NCBI RefSeq assembly: GCF_004745505.1
Contig: NZ_RKLX01000003.1
Span: 1 to 64,000, forward strand
Length of the DNA: 64,000 nucleotides
From: Levilactobacillus suantsaiihabitans
GTDB lineage: Bacteria; Bacillota; Bacilli; Lactobacillales; Lactobacillaceae
Reading direction: 5' to 3'
Shown here one piece after another: positions 24,708-34,273 of the stretch; the first letter of the stretch is position 1; each line of letters starts with the position of its first letter. The notes under the pieces are model-generated. The model was not told where the DNA came from, ran no database searches, and saw only the letters and a list, made by a program, of their open reading frames with translations. A program made the position numbers and the translations under genes.

Positions 24708-25639
24708 TACTGGTTCCCCCCTTCAAAGTAGTGATTTTTCTTCAAGAAGTTGTTGGCGACCGTCTGGGGTTCTTCCAGTTGATCGTCGACTTGGTAGTTC
24801 AACTTTTGCATGGTCTTCAAGGAAACTTTGCCGACCAAACGGTTCAAGACGCTGCGCAACTCGGGATGTTGTTTCAAGATGGCATCCGTGGCCACGGCGC
24901 TCCCATCATAAGGTGGGAAGAAGTTCTTGTCGTCTTTTAAGAGTTTCAAATGATAACTGGCGACCCGCCCATCGGTGGAGTAGCCTAAAATGGCGTCCAT
25001 CTTGTCGGCGGCTAACGCATCGTACAACAGCCCGGTCTGCATCGGTAAAACGGTGCCGAAACTGTAGCCGTAGGTCTTTTGGAAGGCCGGGTAGCCGTCG
25101 CCTTGTCGGTTTTGCCAGATTTGGTCGATGCCGACCTTCATGTTGGGCGCGAGTTTCTTCAGATCACTGACCGTCTTCAAGTGGTGCTTCTTGGCGAAGG
25201 CGGGCTTGACCATCCACGCGTAGGTGTCGGCGAACCCGTATGAGTCGAAGTAAGTCATGTGGTAGCGTTTCTGAAATTCACTGGTGACGATGTGCTTGAC
25301 TTTGGCGGGGTCCCGTTGGAATTTTTCGTTCAGGATGGTCGTTAGATCGGTCCCGTTGAACCGGATGGATGAGATGTCCGCCTGGTCGTTTTTCAGGGCG
25401 TTGAAGCTGACGTTACCGGACCCCAAGTTGTTGATGATGGTCGTTTGTAAGTTTGTATAGTGACCGATCATACCTGCGATGACGTAGGCCATGATTTGTT
25501 GCTCGGTCGTGTTCTGTGACGCGATTCGCACAGTATTGTTGCCCGATCCGGCCAATCCTGGGAGGGCACACCCACCTAAAGGCAGGAGAATCACCGCAAC
25601 CAAGAAGCCGGCGAGCCATTTACGTAACTTTTTTAGCAT
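24707..25639 (-). CDS. opuCC: Osmolyte ABC transporter, substrate-binding lipoprotein
   Basis: A 310-residue lipoprotein. The signal sequence ends in the lipobox LGGCA (cysteine near residue 24). The mature part is a type 2 periplasmic-binding fold for quaternary amines: VRIASQNTTEQQIMAYVIAGMI, then NNLGSGNVSFNALKNDQADI, a Trp/Tyr-rich middle, and AILGYSTDGRVASYHLKLLKDD. This is the OpuCC/ProX-like pattern. I start it at ATG 25639, preceded by AGGAGG; upstream in-frame residues overlap the next gene and lack an RBS. It lies between the two permease genes as in other opuC operons. Confidence 0.88.
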   Translation of the reverse strand: MLKKLRKWLAGFLVAVILLPLGGCALPGLAGSGNNTVRIASQNTTEQQIMAYVIAGMIGHYTNLQTTIINNLGSGNVSFNALKNDQADISSIRFNGTDLTTILNEKFQRDPAKVKHIVTSEFQKRYHMTYFDSYGFADTYAWMVKPAFAKKHHLKTVSDLKKLAPNMKVGIDQIWQNRQGDGYPAFQKTYGYSFGTVLPMQTGLLYDALAADKMDAILGYSTDGRVASYHLKLLKDDKNFFPPYDGSAVATDAILKQHPELRSVLNRLVGKVSLKTMQKLNYQVDDQLEEPQTVANNFLKKNHYFEGGNQ

Positions 25640-25649
25640 AGCGGGCCTC

Positions 25650-26276
25650 CTATCGTAATTGCCGCGGCGTGACTGCCGTTTCCACTTTACCCAGTAAGTA
25701 GTCGACGATGAGCGCCAACAGGATAACGGGAATGGAGCCACCGAGGATCAGGTCAGAGCGGTACAGGTTCAGACCGTTGAAAATGAAGTCGCCCAGGCCA
25801 CCGGCTCCGATGTAAGACGCCAGTGTGGCCCACGCAATCACGTAGGTGGCGGACAGGCGAATCCCGGCCATGATGACCGGCGCTGCCAGTGGAATCTCGG
25901 CTTGAATCATCATTTGCCACCAGGTCATGCCCATGCCCTTCGCGGCGTCACGCACCGTGGGGGAGACCCCTTGCATGCCCAAATAGGTGTTGCGCAAGAT
26001 GGGCAGCAGGGAGTAGATGAACAAGGCTACGATGGCGGGCGTTGACCCGATCCCGAAAATGGGAATCATGATGGCCAACAGCGCCATGGCCGGAATCGTT
26101 TGAAGCACACCGGCCAAGGTAATGACAAAGTTGGCGCCGTGTTTCATCCGCGTCAGCAAGATGCCCAGCGGTACGGCCACAATCACGCCGAGGGCTAAGG
26201 CCGCCGCCGAAATGTAGAGATGTTGGCCGGTCTTACTGATCAGTTGTGTTCCGTAAGTCGCTAGAAAGTGCATCAT
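25650..26276 (-). CDS. opuCB: Osmolyte ABC transporter, permease 1
   Basis: A 208-residue membrane permease homologous to the gene at 24045, with coupling loop [21 protein letters not shown] and the C-terminal [19 protein letters not shown]. Its ATG overlaps the stop of the ATPase gene by four bases (ATGA), and the binding-protein gene starts 10 bases after its own stop. Two related permeases form the heterodimeric channel in OpuC systems. Confidence 0.88.
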   Translation of the reverse strand: MMHFLATYGTQLISKTGQHLYISAAALALGVIVAVPLGILLTRMKHGANFVITLAGVLQTIPAMALLAIMIPIFGIGSTPAIVALFIYSLLPILRNTYLGMQGVSPTVRDAAKGMGMTWWQMMIQAEIPLAAPVIMAGIRLSATYVIAWATLASYIGAGGLGDFIFNGLNLYRSDLILGGSIPVILLALIVDYLLGKVETAVTPRQLR

Positions 26277-27481
26277 TGTTGGGAGTCGCCTCCTTCATCA
26301 TGGGTCGCTGCGGCATGGATGTCCGCGTTGATCGGTGAGGCGGGCGTTTCGTCAGCTTCCGGGGCACCGCGTAAGGCATCGTAGACGATGTCGACTAAGG
26401 CCGTCCGGGTGACGATGCCAACCAGGTGCTTGTCTTGGTCGACCACGGGCACGTTCTTGACCCCTTGCTTCAAGATGCGGTCAACGGTGTCACCGATCAG
26501 GGAATCGGCCTTCACGAAGAAGACTTGGCGGTTGGTGAAGTCACTGACGGTCGTGTGGGCGTCAGTGATCCGGTTGATGTCTTCCAAATCGACGTACCCC
26601 TGGAGCGTGCCGTCATCGTCGGTGACCAGCAGTGTATCAACCCGCCGATCGTGCATCAGGTCAATGGCGTCATCGACCGTCTTGTCCGGCGTGATGGACA
26701 CAGGGTTCTTCAACATGATCTGGCTAACTGACAAAATGTTCGGTTGGGCCCGAATCAACCGTTCCTCCCCAATCAGGTTGGTGACGAATTCGTTGGCCGG
26801 ATGGCGTAAAATGTTTTCCGGCGTGTCGACTTGGACCTGCTTGCCTTGGCTCATGATGACGACCTTGGTGGCCAGGTGTAGCGCTTCGTCCATGTCGTGG
26901 GTCACGAAGATAAAGGTCTTGCCGAGGTCTTCTTGTAAATGCTTGACCAGGTCCTGGAGCGATTCTCGGGTAATGGGATCCAACGCCCCAAAGGGTTCAT
27001 CCATTAAGATGATCTCTTGGTCAGCGGCCAAGGCCCGCACGACCCCGATCCGTTGTTGTTGCCCACCAGAAAGCTCGCCGGGATAGCGTTTCAGCATCTC
27101 GTCGGGCAGTTGGGCCAGTTCGATCATCTTGTGGGCTTGTTCGGCCCGTTTTTCTTTGGACCAGCCCAGCAGCTTGGGCACCATTTCGATGTTTTCTTGA
27201 ATCGTCATGTGGGGCATCAACCCGATATTTTGGATGACGTAGCCGATGGAGCGCCGTAATTTGACGGGGTCCATCTTAGAAATATCCTTGTCGTTGATTT
27301 TGATGGTGCCGGACGTTTGCTTTAACATGCGATTAATCATCCGCATGGTCGTGGTCTTTCCCGAGCCAGAGGTCCCAATGAAGGCGATAAATTCACCGCG
27401 ACCGACTTGTAAGTTGAAGTCGTCAACGGCCACTTTGCCATTGGGATATTCCTTACGTAGATGTTCCATTGAAAGTAGCAT
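26273..27481 (-). CDS. opuCA: Osmolyte ABC transporter, ATPase with CBS domains
   Basis: A 402-residue ATPase. Walker [11 protein letters not shown] is near residue 35, Q-loop [12 protein letters not shown], signature [10 protein letters not shown], Walker [15 protein letters not shown], then H-loop [10 protein letters not shown]. From about 255 it has two CBS domains ([16 protein letters not shown]... and [29 protein letters not shown]). In OpuCA proteins these domains sense ionic strength or bind c-di-AMP. The last 25 residues are an acidic, His-rich tail. ATG 27481 follows AGGAGG with a 7-base gap. It is first in the operon; the 454 bases upstream hold no gene. Confidence 0.9.
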   Translation of the reverse strand: MLLSMEHLRKEYPNGKVAVDDFNLQVGRGEFIAFIGTSGSGKTTTMRMINRMLKQTSGTIKINDKDISKMDPVKLRRSIGYVIQNIGLMPHMTIQENIEMVPKLLGWSKEKRAEQAHKMIELAQLPDEMLKRYPGELSGGQQQRIGVVRALAADQEIILMDEPFGALDPITRESLQDLVKHLQEDLGKTFIFVTHDMDEALHLATKVVIMSQGKQVQVDTPENILRHPANEFVTNLIGEERLIRAQPNILSVSQIMLKNPVSITPDKTVDDAIDLMHDRRVDTLLVTDDDGTLQGYVDLEDINRITDAHTTVSDFTNRQVFFVKADSLIGDTVDRILKQGVKNVPVVDQDKHLVGIVTRTALVDIVYDALRGAPEADETPASPINADIHAAATHDEGGDSQQ

Positions 27482-27935
27482 AGATTAACCTCCTGTATAG
27501 TGGTGTTACAAAATTACGGCGATGTACCGCCGAATAAAAATAACGATCGGTGTGCCGGGAGCACACGTGAAAGCGGGCAACCTGGAGACCGGTCGTATGT
27601 GGTTTTGGTTTTTGCAGTCATCCTTATTGTACACGAAAGCGCGGGGTTTACCAAAAGATAACTATTCCTTCTGTTGATAATCAGCTAGTATAAACGAGTT
27701 CGACTGCTGACGACATGCCCGGCACGTCGGGGATGAATGGGTATTTCGTTACGGTAACATAGCTAAATGAGTTTTCAATAAGTAATTTCTTATTCATTTA
27801 CACAGAAAGCGTTGTGGATGGTGGATGGTCGTTGCCTGAGGCGGGGATAAAATTTTCTGAAAAAAGGGTTGCCTTCGACCTACTGGAACCCATTATACTT
27901 TTAGCTATCATCAAAACTGAAAGGAAGTTACGACC
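27482..27935. other. Divergent intergenic region upstream of opuC
   Basis: No gene. Near the right end TTGCCT (27869-27874) and TATACT (27894-27899) with 19 bases between could be a weak promoter for the gene at 27936. No riboswitch-like or repeat-element structure recognised. Confidence 0.4.
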
Positions 27936-28415
27936 TTGAAACGACTTTTACTTGCTGGTGCCATCGACAGTGCCAGTCAGCTGCTCATCCAGCAGCTCAG
28001 CCACAATCCTGAACTTGACCTGACCGTCTACACCTCAAGTGCGGTGACACTCCCCGCCACGGTGACGGCCTTGACCGAAGAAGTCCTGGACGAAGGGGGC
28101 CTGAGCGCCGCCATGTTGGACCAAGACCTGGTCGTGGCCTTGGTGCCGACGATTCATTTGGCGCAAACGGCGGTGACCCTAGCCACGGCGGTGCGCGCGG
28201 CGGGCAATCCGCAATTGATTATCGGCAAGACCGATGACATCGACGACTTACCCTTGGCTGAACGCCAAGCGCGGCAAACTCTGCTGGCGGCGGGCGTGGC
28301 CTTTGATTTGGTCGAAGGTCTCGGCAGCGTGGACAGCCTCTTAGGCGTCGCCCCAACGGAGACCCAGGTTTTTGGGCCGGATGAAGTCGGACCACTGGAA
28401 CGGTTTGCCGGGTAA
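27936..28415 (+). CDS. Small Rossmann-like protein, function unknown
   Basis: A 159-residue cytoplasmic protein starting at TTG 27936 with GGAAG 9 bases upstream. The N-terminus KRLLLAGAIDSASQLLIQQL looks like the first beta-alpha unit of an NAD(P)-binding fold but lacks the GxGxxG signature (AGAIDSA instead). It ends well before a full SDR length of about 210-250, so it may be a shortened NmrA/atypical-SDR-type protein or a different small fold. It is followed by a terminator and is monocistronic. Confidence 0.5.
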   Translation: MKRLLLAGAIDSASQLLIQQLSHNPELDLTVYTSSAVTLPATVTALTEEVLDEGGLSAAMLDQDLVVALVPTIHLAQTAVTLATAVRAAGNPQLIIGKTDDIDDLPLAERQARQTLLAAGVAFDLVEGLGSVDSLLGVAPTETQVFGPDEVGPLERFAG

Positions 28416-28577
28416 TTATGGGGGCCACTATAGATACTAACGAAATCCGCTGGAAATTTGTGACCGGTGGTGGAGTGGTCTTAAGGGATTCTTACGATTG
28501 GCGCTAGCTTGTAGCGATTGGTCATCAACCCTAGTTGTGAGTTGCCAAACGAGCCCCAATTTTATGACGATAGCGCA

Positions 28578-28624
28578 TAAAAGCCCCGCCGACCAGTCCA
28601 TGACAGACTAACCGACGGGGCTTT
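28578..28624 (+). terminator. Terminator-like hairpin after the Rossmann-like gene
   Basis: AAAGCCCCG...CGGGGCTTT; short T-run. Confidence 0.65.
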
Positions 28625-28639
28625 GAACACTTATCTTAA

Positions 28640-29225
28640 CTGGAAAACTAAAGATTGAACCTAAAACTAACGTGTTGACTGTCGTAACAGCGGTGTTCCG
28701 ATACCTAAAATTAGTGAAACCAGGCGCCCTGCGTCAGGCTAGGGTAGGGCCTGCTCGGGGAAACACTCCCAGTCTGAGGAGCGGTCTTCCGGTTCACTTG
28801 AGAGCCTGGCAAAGACCACGAGCCTCTCCAGTCGCCCAGCTGTGGCTGACTCCGGCAAGTTGACGGAGTCAGCCACACTGTGTTAGCGAAAGACAACTAC
28901 TACCTGGGGTTAAAGCGACTGTTATTGAGACGCACTACCGTAGCCGAGAGTTCGCCAAATATGGGTTCAGCCGTGGGAGTTGCCTTAGCGACACGGTCCG
29001 CGGCGCTTAGGCAACTGGCGTCTTTGAGACGTGGGCTGCGGCTCAAAGCGAGGCGTCGAGACCGTTCTTTGGCTCGACCCGTCCGCCCCAGCGTTCCAAC
29101 CCATATTTGGCGAACGGTAGGCGGCCAGTTCGTATTGTGAGGCTGAAGACGACTATTTTTGACGGCATGAGGCACATAACAACAATAGTGGTCCAGCCGA
29201 TTTCCGTCTTTCAACTTTCAACTGG
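28640..29225 (+). repeat. BC element, full reference copy (forward)
   Basis: The most complete copy. The B half contains TGTGGCTGACTCCG (28841-28854) pairing exactly with 28864-28877. The C half is closed by 28950-28967 with 29098-29115 (GTTCGCCAAATATGGGTT). Internal stems are AGTTGCCTTAGCG...GCGCTTAGGCAACT, TTTGAGACG...GGCTCAAAG and GTCGAG...CTCGAC. The right boundary is a CGTCTTTCAAC-like tail and the left one a related AAGATTGAACC. This fills the gap between two genes and reaches to within a few bases of the exporter's stop. Confidence 0.85.
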
Positions 29226-29230
29226 GCGAC

Positions 29231-30460
29231 CTAGGCTGTTTTTACCCGAGCTTTACGAATCTCAGGGACCAACCACCAGATCAAGGCCAGGTTGATCAGC
29301 ATTAACAGCGCGGTCGAGAAGAAGACGGCGTTGTAGTTGAAGACCCCGGCAATCCAGCCGCCTAGCAGCGACCCCATCATGTTACCGATGGCTTGGAAGG
29401 ACTGGTTCCAACTGAAGACGGTCGATGTCAGCTCGACCGGCGAGTTTTTGGTCAGCAGGGTCTGAATTTCGGGGAACAGCGCTCCGTCGGAAATCCCGAT
29501 CATGAAGCGCAGAATCCCGAGTACCCAGACGCTGGTGACGAATCCTTGCGGCAGGTACATCAGAAAGGCGAAGACGTACCCGAAGATCAAGACCTTACCA
29601 GAGCCGTGCTGGTCCCCGTAACGCCCGAGGCGCGGGGAAGCAAAGATGTTTGAAATCCCTGGTAAAGCCGCGATAATGCCGGCGACCACGGTAATGGGAC
29701 CGACGTTGTGCATCAGTTCCTTGACGTACAGACTGATGATAGGGGAAATGGAAATGTTCCCAAACTGTACGATCAGCGTGGAGGATAAGAGGACCAAGAT
29801 CAGCTTAGGATTGGGAAAGGCGGCCAAGGGGTTGTGGCTCTTGGGACCGTTCGCTGATTTGGTCACAGGCTTGAATTTTTCTTCAACCAAGACCCAGCTC
29901 ATGACAAACGTTAAGAACAACAGGCCGGCGGTGATGAAGAAGGTCAGGCGAATCGAGAAGACTTGCGCCAAGACCCCACCGATGACCGGCCCCAGCAGCA
30001 TCCCGCTGGTGACCCCAGTCATCAACGTACTCAGCGAGGCCCCACTGTGTTTCCGGGGCGTCTGCGAAGCGACCAGTGCTTGGGCATTGGAAATGAACCC
30101 CGCGAAAACCCCTTGCAAGGCCCGCAGTGCGACCAACTGCCAGACGCTGGTGGCAAACCCCATCAGCGCCATGGCCGCGGCGGTTCCCAGAGACGACCGC
30201 AGTAACATCAATTTGCGGCCTTTGCGGTCGGCCACCATTCCCCACAGGGGCGAGGCGATGGCACTCACGAAGAAGTCGGCCGCGTAGACCAACCCACTAT
30301 ACATGGTGACTTGTGATTTGGTGTAATCGCCTAAACTACTGATATACAACGATAGAAAGGGCATGATCTCGCTAAAAGCCATGCCGGCAACAAACGTACA
30401 AAACCAGAGAACCCGTAAATTTCGGCGCCATGGCCCGGACTCTCTTTCAGCTTCGTCCAA
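29231..30460 (-). CDS. PmrA-like DHA1 multidrug exporter
   Basis: A 409-residue MFS transporter with 12 helices. The motif A loop appears as GMVADRKGRKLMLLRSS; motif C, typical of drug:H+ antiporters, as MLLGPVIGGVLAQVFSIR. Phrases such as GVFAGFISNAQALVASQ and EEKFKPV closely follow those of pneumococcal PmrA. It probably exports hydrophobic drugs; specificity cannot be read from sequence. ATG 30460 has GGAGT-like purines 7 bases upstream. It is monocistronic and has no adjacent regulator. Confidence 0.8.
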   Translation of the reverse strand: MDEAERESGPWRRNLRVLWFCTFVAGMAFSEIMPFLSLYISSLGDYTKSQVTMYSGLVYAADFFVSAIASPLWGMVADRKGRKLMLLRSSLGTAAAMALMGFATSVWQLVALRALQGVFAGFISNAQALVASQTPRKHSGASLSTLMTGVTSGMLLGPVIGGVLAQVFSIRLTFFITAGLLFLTFVMSWVLVEEKFKPVTKSANGPKSHNPLAAFPNPKLILVLLSSTLIVQFGNISISPIISLYVKELMHNVGPITVVAGIIAALPGISNIFASPRLGRYGDQHGSGKVLIFGYVFAFLMYLPQGFVTSVWVLGILRFMIGISDGALFPEIQTLLTKNSPVELTSTVFSWNQSFQAIGNMMGSLLGGWIAGVFNYNAVFFSTALLMLINLALIWWLVPEIRKARVKTA

Positions 30461-30668
30461 AATGGTTCAACTCCTTATAGCTTGAAATTGATTGGTGAGG
30501 TTACCTTAAATAACGCAAACCAATCGTGACTTATTCGTTATGGTAACCCCATTAAGATACGCCCATAACCGCGGAAGGTCAACATTAATGACTTAATTGT
30601 ATGCGCTCGCAAGTGTTTTAAATCCCCCGTTTTTGTGCAAATGTAAAATTTTTGTGACAAGCCGAAAG

Positions 30669-30790
30669 TGAGAGTGGGACAGGCGATTAGCCGGCGAGCA
30701 TTAAGGTTGCTAACCGAACAATCCCAGGCTGGGATTGTTTGGTTAGCAGTTTTAAGCGGAACTGGTGGCTTTTGGCGCACGTTTCAGCTA
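30669..30790 (+). repeat. A element, copy 3 (forward)
   Basis: Inner stem GCTAACC...GGTTAGC with ACAATCCC...GGGATTGT. The outer stem AGGC...GCTTTTGG pairs less well than in other copies. It lies in the 475-base gap between two minus-strand genes, so unlike most copies it does not follow a stop codon in its own direction. Confidence 0.75.
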
Positions 30791-30870
30791 TGTAACTATG
30801 TAAAGGTGACGCGAACGGGCCCGGGAGGTTTTGTCCCAGGCCCACGTTTCGGCAATTTAAGGTTAGTGCA

Positions 30871-30908
30871 CAAAAAGCGTTTGGGCGATTTCGTCCCAAA
30901 CGCTTTTC
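30871..30908 (-). terminator. Terminator of the DyP peroxidase gene
   Basis: AAAAGCGTTTGGG and CCCAAACGCTTTT flank a 9-base loop; symmetric, so it may act in both directions. Confidence 0.85.
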
Positions 30909-30935
30909 ATTAATCGGGTTAGATAAATGGTCAAA

Positions 30936-31889
30936 CTAATCTTGCGGGAAGTACTCGCCATCCGCAATCTTTTCCAGCAGGCGCCGGGAAGGAATGAAGA
31001 AGGCCGCACCGGTGATGGGCGTACTGAAGTCCAGCAGTCGGTCGCTTTGGGTGAACATGTTGGTCAGCATGCGCTGGGTCACGGTGAAGTGGCGGGCGTA
31101 GCCGATGAAGTAGGTACCAACGATGCCCTTGCCCGGTTCGGCAAACGGCACGTTCATCCGCACAATTTTGTGTTCGACGCCGCCCTCGTTGTCTTGGGAG
31201 GCAATGTTGTGGGCATTCGGTAATTTTTCGTCGTCTTCGAGTTCGCGGTCACTGAATTTATGCCGCCCAATGGCTTTTTCCTGGTTGTCGGTGTTCAGGG
31301 CTTTCCAGGCGTCCATGTTGTGCAGGTACTTCTGGGCAAAGGCGTAGGAGCCGTTGATAAATTCGGGGTCTTCCTCGCCAATCAGCGCGTACTGGGTGGC
31401 ATCGGGTCCCGCGGGATTTTCCGTGCCGTCAATGAAGCCGATGATGGCCCGGCCTTCAAAGTAGCGGAACCCTGGTGTTTCATCGACTACGGTCGTCCAA
31501 TCGCGGAGAAATTCCCGCGCCTGGTCCATGACTTCATAAACCACGGCCGTATCCTTGGCCCGAACGTGGAGGAACAGGTCGCCCGGGGTTGCTGGAGCCG
31601 TGTATTTGGGGCCTTTGACCTCTTGAAAATCCACGAGTTCTTTCGGCACGTTGGCCGTCGGGAAGAGCAGTTTCCAGGCCGTGGCCCCCAAGCCAAAGGC
31701 GACCCGCAGATTGGCTTCGGGCGAGCGAATCGCCATACTGCGCTCAATCGCAGCGAGGCGGTCAGCAAATTCGGCCAGGGCATCGCGGTCCTGGTCGAGA
31801 TGGTCACGGTCAATAACGTAAGTGGTAAACATGATGTTGTCGCCGGCGTCGCGGTAGACGTCTTGCGCGTCAGCTGGATTGATTGGCAT
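30936..31889 (-). CDS. DyP-type heme peroxidase
   Basis: A 317-residue dye-decolourising peroxidase. The hallmark GFIDGTENP (GxxDG) is near residue 150, where the Asp is the distal catalytic residue. The proximal heme histidine is probably in GRHKFSDREL or EHKIVRMNVPF, and the conserved Arg in the IVRMNVPF region. The ending TGAAFFIPSRRLLE is also family-typical. No Tat or Sec signal is present, so it is cytoplasmic unless carried in a nanocompartment; no encapsulin gene is visible. It uses peroxide with heme, which lactobacilli generally must obtain from outside. Confidence 0.88.
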   Translation of the reverse strand: MPINPADAQDVYRDAGDNIMFTTYVIDRDHLDQDRDALAEFADRLAAIERSMAIRSPEANLRVAFGLGATAWKLLFPTANVPKELVDFQEVKGPKYTAPATPGDLFLHVRAKDTAVVYEVMDQAREFLRDWTTVVDETPGFRYFEGRAIIGFIDGTENPAGPDATQYALIGEEDPEFINGSYAFAQKYLHNMDAWKALNTDNQEKAIGRHKFSDRELEDDEKLPNAHNIASQDNEGGVEHKIVRMNVPFAEPGKGIVGTYFIGYARHFTVTQRMLTNMFTQSDRLLDFSTPITGAAFFIPSRRLLEKIADGEYFPQD

Positions 31890-31997
31890 AATGAATTCCT
31901 CCTCGAAAATTAACGTGAAATCGGTATCAAAGTTAGTATATCACGGGCCAGATGGTTGACGGTACTGAAAAGGGTTATCAGCCGATAATTATTGGCA

Positions 31998-32039
31998 AAT
32001 AAAAACGGCCGCCCGTTAAGTAAGTTAACAGTCGGCCGT
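31998..32039 (-). terminator. Terminator of the patB-DUF3737 operon
   Basis: ACGGCCG...CGGCCGT with T5 on the minus strand. Confidence 0.8.
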
Positions 32040-32132
32040 GCGATGCTGATTTGGAAAAAGTTGAACGGAGAATTAGCGGGGGGATTCCCGAGATGTTTGG
32101 TCCACTGGCGAACCAATGATTTTACGCCTTAG

Positions 32133-33299
32133 CTATTTCGCTTGAAAGGCGTGAATCCCTTGTACCAGGCGGTCAAGCCCGTCCTGTAAGCGTTCGGCCG
32201 GGCAGGCGACGTTGATGCGTACGAAGTCGTGGCCATCGCCGCCATAGACAGCCCCGGCGGTAATGAAGAGGCCCGTTTCTTGGCGAATCACGTCACACAA
32301 CGCCTGAGTATCGTGGGTGATGGCTTGGCAGTCGATCCAGACCAAGTAGGTGGCGTGGCCGGCAATCACCTGGAGTTTGGGCAAGTGTTGCTGGATAAAG
32401 GTCGTTAACGTTTGCTTATTGGCCGTGATCGTAGCGTTTAGTTCGTGGACCCATTCGGCGCCTTGGGTGTAGGCTGCGATGGTGCCGGGGATGGCAAAGG
32501 CGTTGGGCTCGGCCAGTTCTTCACTGTTGATACCGCGGTCAACGCTGTTGCGCAGATTTTCGTTGGGGATGATCAACGTGGCCGCGTGTAAGGCCGCGAC
32601 GTTGAAGGTCTTGCTGGGCGAAACGGCCGTGATGCTGTGGTTGGCCGCCGTATCACTGACCGAGGCAAAAGGCGTGTAGCCGTGCCCGGCGTCGGTGATG
32701 TCGCCGTGGATTTCGTCGGAAAAGACCGTGACGTGGTTAGCCGCAGCCAGGTCTGCCAGCCGACTGAGTTCGGCGGGTTGCCAAACCTTACCGACCGGAT
32801 TGTGCGGGTTACACAGAATCATCATGGTCGTCAATGGGTCCGCCAATTTGGCGGTTAAATCATCCCAGTCGATGACGTAGGTGCCGTCTTGAAAATGCAG
32901 GTCGTTGCTCAAGACGTGGCGGCCGTTATTGACGATGGAATTATAGAAAATGTTGTAAACGGGCGCCTGGACCAAGACGTTGTCGCCGACGTGGCTGATT
33001 CGCCGCACGGCCGACGAAATGGCGGGTACCACGCCGGTCACGAAGCGCATCCAGTCGGTCTGCGGTGTCCAGTTGTGTTCGGTCGCATACCAGTGTTGGA
33101 CCGCTTTAAAGTAGGCATCCGGGACTTCTTCATAGCCAAAGATTCCGGTGTCGGCCTTTCGTTTGATGGCGTCCACAATGGCGGGCGCGGTGCGGAAATC
33201 CATGTCGGCCACCCACATGGGCAGCTCGTTGTCCTTCACGTCCCACTTCACGGAATTGGTGTGACGCCGGTCGATCATTTCAGAAAAGTCATAACTCAT
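32133..33299 (-). CDS. PatB/MalY-type C-S lyase (cystathionine beta-lyase-like)
   Basis: A 388-residue PLP enzyme of aminotransferase fold type I. N-terminal DRRHTNSVKWD and LPMWVADMDF are typical of the PatB/MalY group. The cofactor region has NPHNPVGKVW and SDEIHGDI; the PLP lysine is in SPSKTFN. It cleaves the C-S bond of cystathionine or related thioethers, giving homocysteine or thiols plus pyruvate and ammonia. Its ATG overlaps the stop of the DUF3737 gene (33296-33299), so the two form an operon, a pairing seen in other lactic acid bacteria. Confidence 0.85.
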   Translation of the reverse strand: MSYDFSEMIDRRHTNSVKWDVKDNELPMWVADMDFRTAPAIVDAIKRKADTGIFGYEEVPDAYFKAVQHWYATEHNWTPQTDWMRFVTGVVPAISSAVRRISHVGDNVLVQAPVYNIFYNSIVNNGRHVLSNDLHFQDGTYVIDWDDLTAKLADPLTTMMILCNPHNPVGKVWQPAELSRLADLAAANHVTVFSDEIHGDITDAGHGYTPFASVSDTAANHSITAVSPSKTFNVAALHAATLIIPNENLRNSVDRGINSEELAEPNAFAIPGTIAAYTQGAEWVHELNATITANKQTLTTFIQQHLPKLQVIAGHATYLVWIDCQAITHDTQALCDVIRQETGLFITAGAVYGGDGHDFVRINVACPAERLQDGLDRLVQGIHAFQAK

Positions 33300-34156
33300 T
33301 GTTGCAAGGCCTCCTTAGTCGTGGTAATCGTGGTGCGTTTAGCGTCGATGGCTGGGTCATCGAAAATGACTTGGCCAATGGCGGGCGCGGTGATCTTACC
33401 GTTGACGGGGTTCTTCACGCTGTCGATGGCCGTGTTGATGGTGGCATCGATGTCGGTGCAGTATTCAAAGGCCAAATCGGTGTTGATCAACGAACAGTTT
33501 TTCATGGTCAGATGATCGACGTAACACAGGCCTTGATCGCTTTCCAGCCAACAGTTGACAAAGGTAATGTTTTTGGTGTTCCAAGCCAGGTATTCGCCAA
33601 TGATGGTGGAGTCGTAGATGGTCACGTTGTCGCAATTCCAAAAGGCATCGTGGGTGATAAAGGTGGAATTGTGGACCTCGACGTTCTTGCTGCCGTCAAA
33701 GGCGTAATTGCCGCTCACCTTTAAATTGTGAACGACGACGTTTTCGCTGTTCATGCCAAAGTAGTCGCCGGTCGCCGTCACGTTATCGAGTTGGACGTCT
33801 TGGCACCACCACAGCGTTTCGCCAGCGTTAGCAAAGGTGACGTCGTCAAGCTTGAGGTGACTAGCGTGCCGGAAGGTCTTGGTGGCGCGCACCAGGCTGT
33901 GGGTCATGGTCAGATCATCGGTGTACCAGATGCCGGCGTGGGCGTCTGGCTGCCAGGTGGTGTGGGTCAGGTTGGCGTGATGGGTGTACCACAGCGGGTA
34001 CTTCCATTTGAAAATCGTGTGGTCAATGGCCACGTTTTGACTGTGTTTTAGCGGGGATTCCCCGTCGACAAAGGTACTGTTAGTAATGTGCAAATCGTGC
34101 CCCTGAAAGAGGGCCCGTTCGCCGGTTAAGGTTTGTTGGTTGATTTCTGTTGTCAC
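33296..34156 (-). CDS. DUF3737 beta-helix protein
   Basis: A 286-residue protein made almost wholly of short repeats of about 20 residues in which polar loops alternate with hydrophobic/aromatic strands (for example HNSTFITHDAFWNCDNVTI, YDSTIIGEYLAWNTKNITF). This is the pattern of a right-handed beta helix, and the family is DUF3737. There is no signal peptide. The role is unknown; its fusion-like coupling with the C-S lyase suggests a shared pathway. ATG 34156 is preceded by AGGAGT. Confidence 0.8.
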   Translation of the reverse strand: MTTEINQQTLTGERALFQGHDLHITNSTFVDGESPLKHSQNVAIDHTIFKWKYPLWYTHHANLTHTTWQPDAHAGIWYTDDLTMTHSLVRATKTFRHASHLKLDDVTFANAGETLWWCQDVQLDNVTATGDYFGMNSENVVVHNLKVSGNYAFDGSKNVEVHNSTFITHDAFWNCDNVTIYDSTIIGEYLAWNTKNITFVNCWLESDQGLCYVDHLTMKNCSLINTDLAFEYCTDIDATINTAIDSVKNPVNGKITAPAIGQVIFDDPAIDAKRTTITTTKEALQQ

Positions 34157-34273
34157 TGATTGATTACTCCTTTTTACGAACCGATGAGGGAATAGACTGC
34201 GGGGCCCAATGCCCCATAAAACTTATTCTAGACCCTTCGTGTGGCTCGAAGGCAAGAAATTCCACAAAAAAGC

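Noticed and set aside
28640-29225. tRNA or rRNA fragments in the structured repeats
   Set aside because: No acceptor-stem/anticodon layout and no rRNA sequence words are present.
29646-30287. 213-codon frame opposite the PmrA-like exporter
   Set aside because: Antisense to a gene with clear MFS motifs; lacks an RBS.
31260-31913. 217-codon frame opposite the DyP peroxidase gene
   Set aside because: Antisense shadow; the DyP frame carries the GFIDGTENP motif and a proper RBS.
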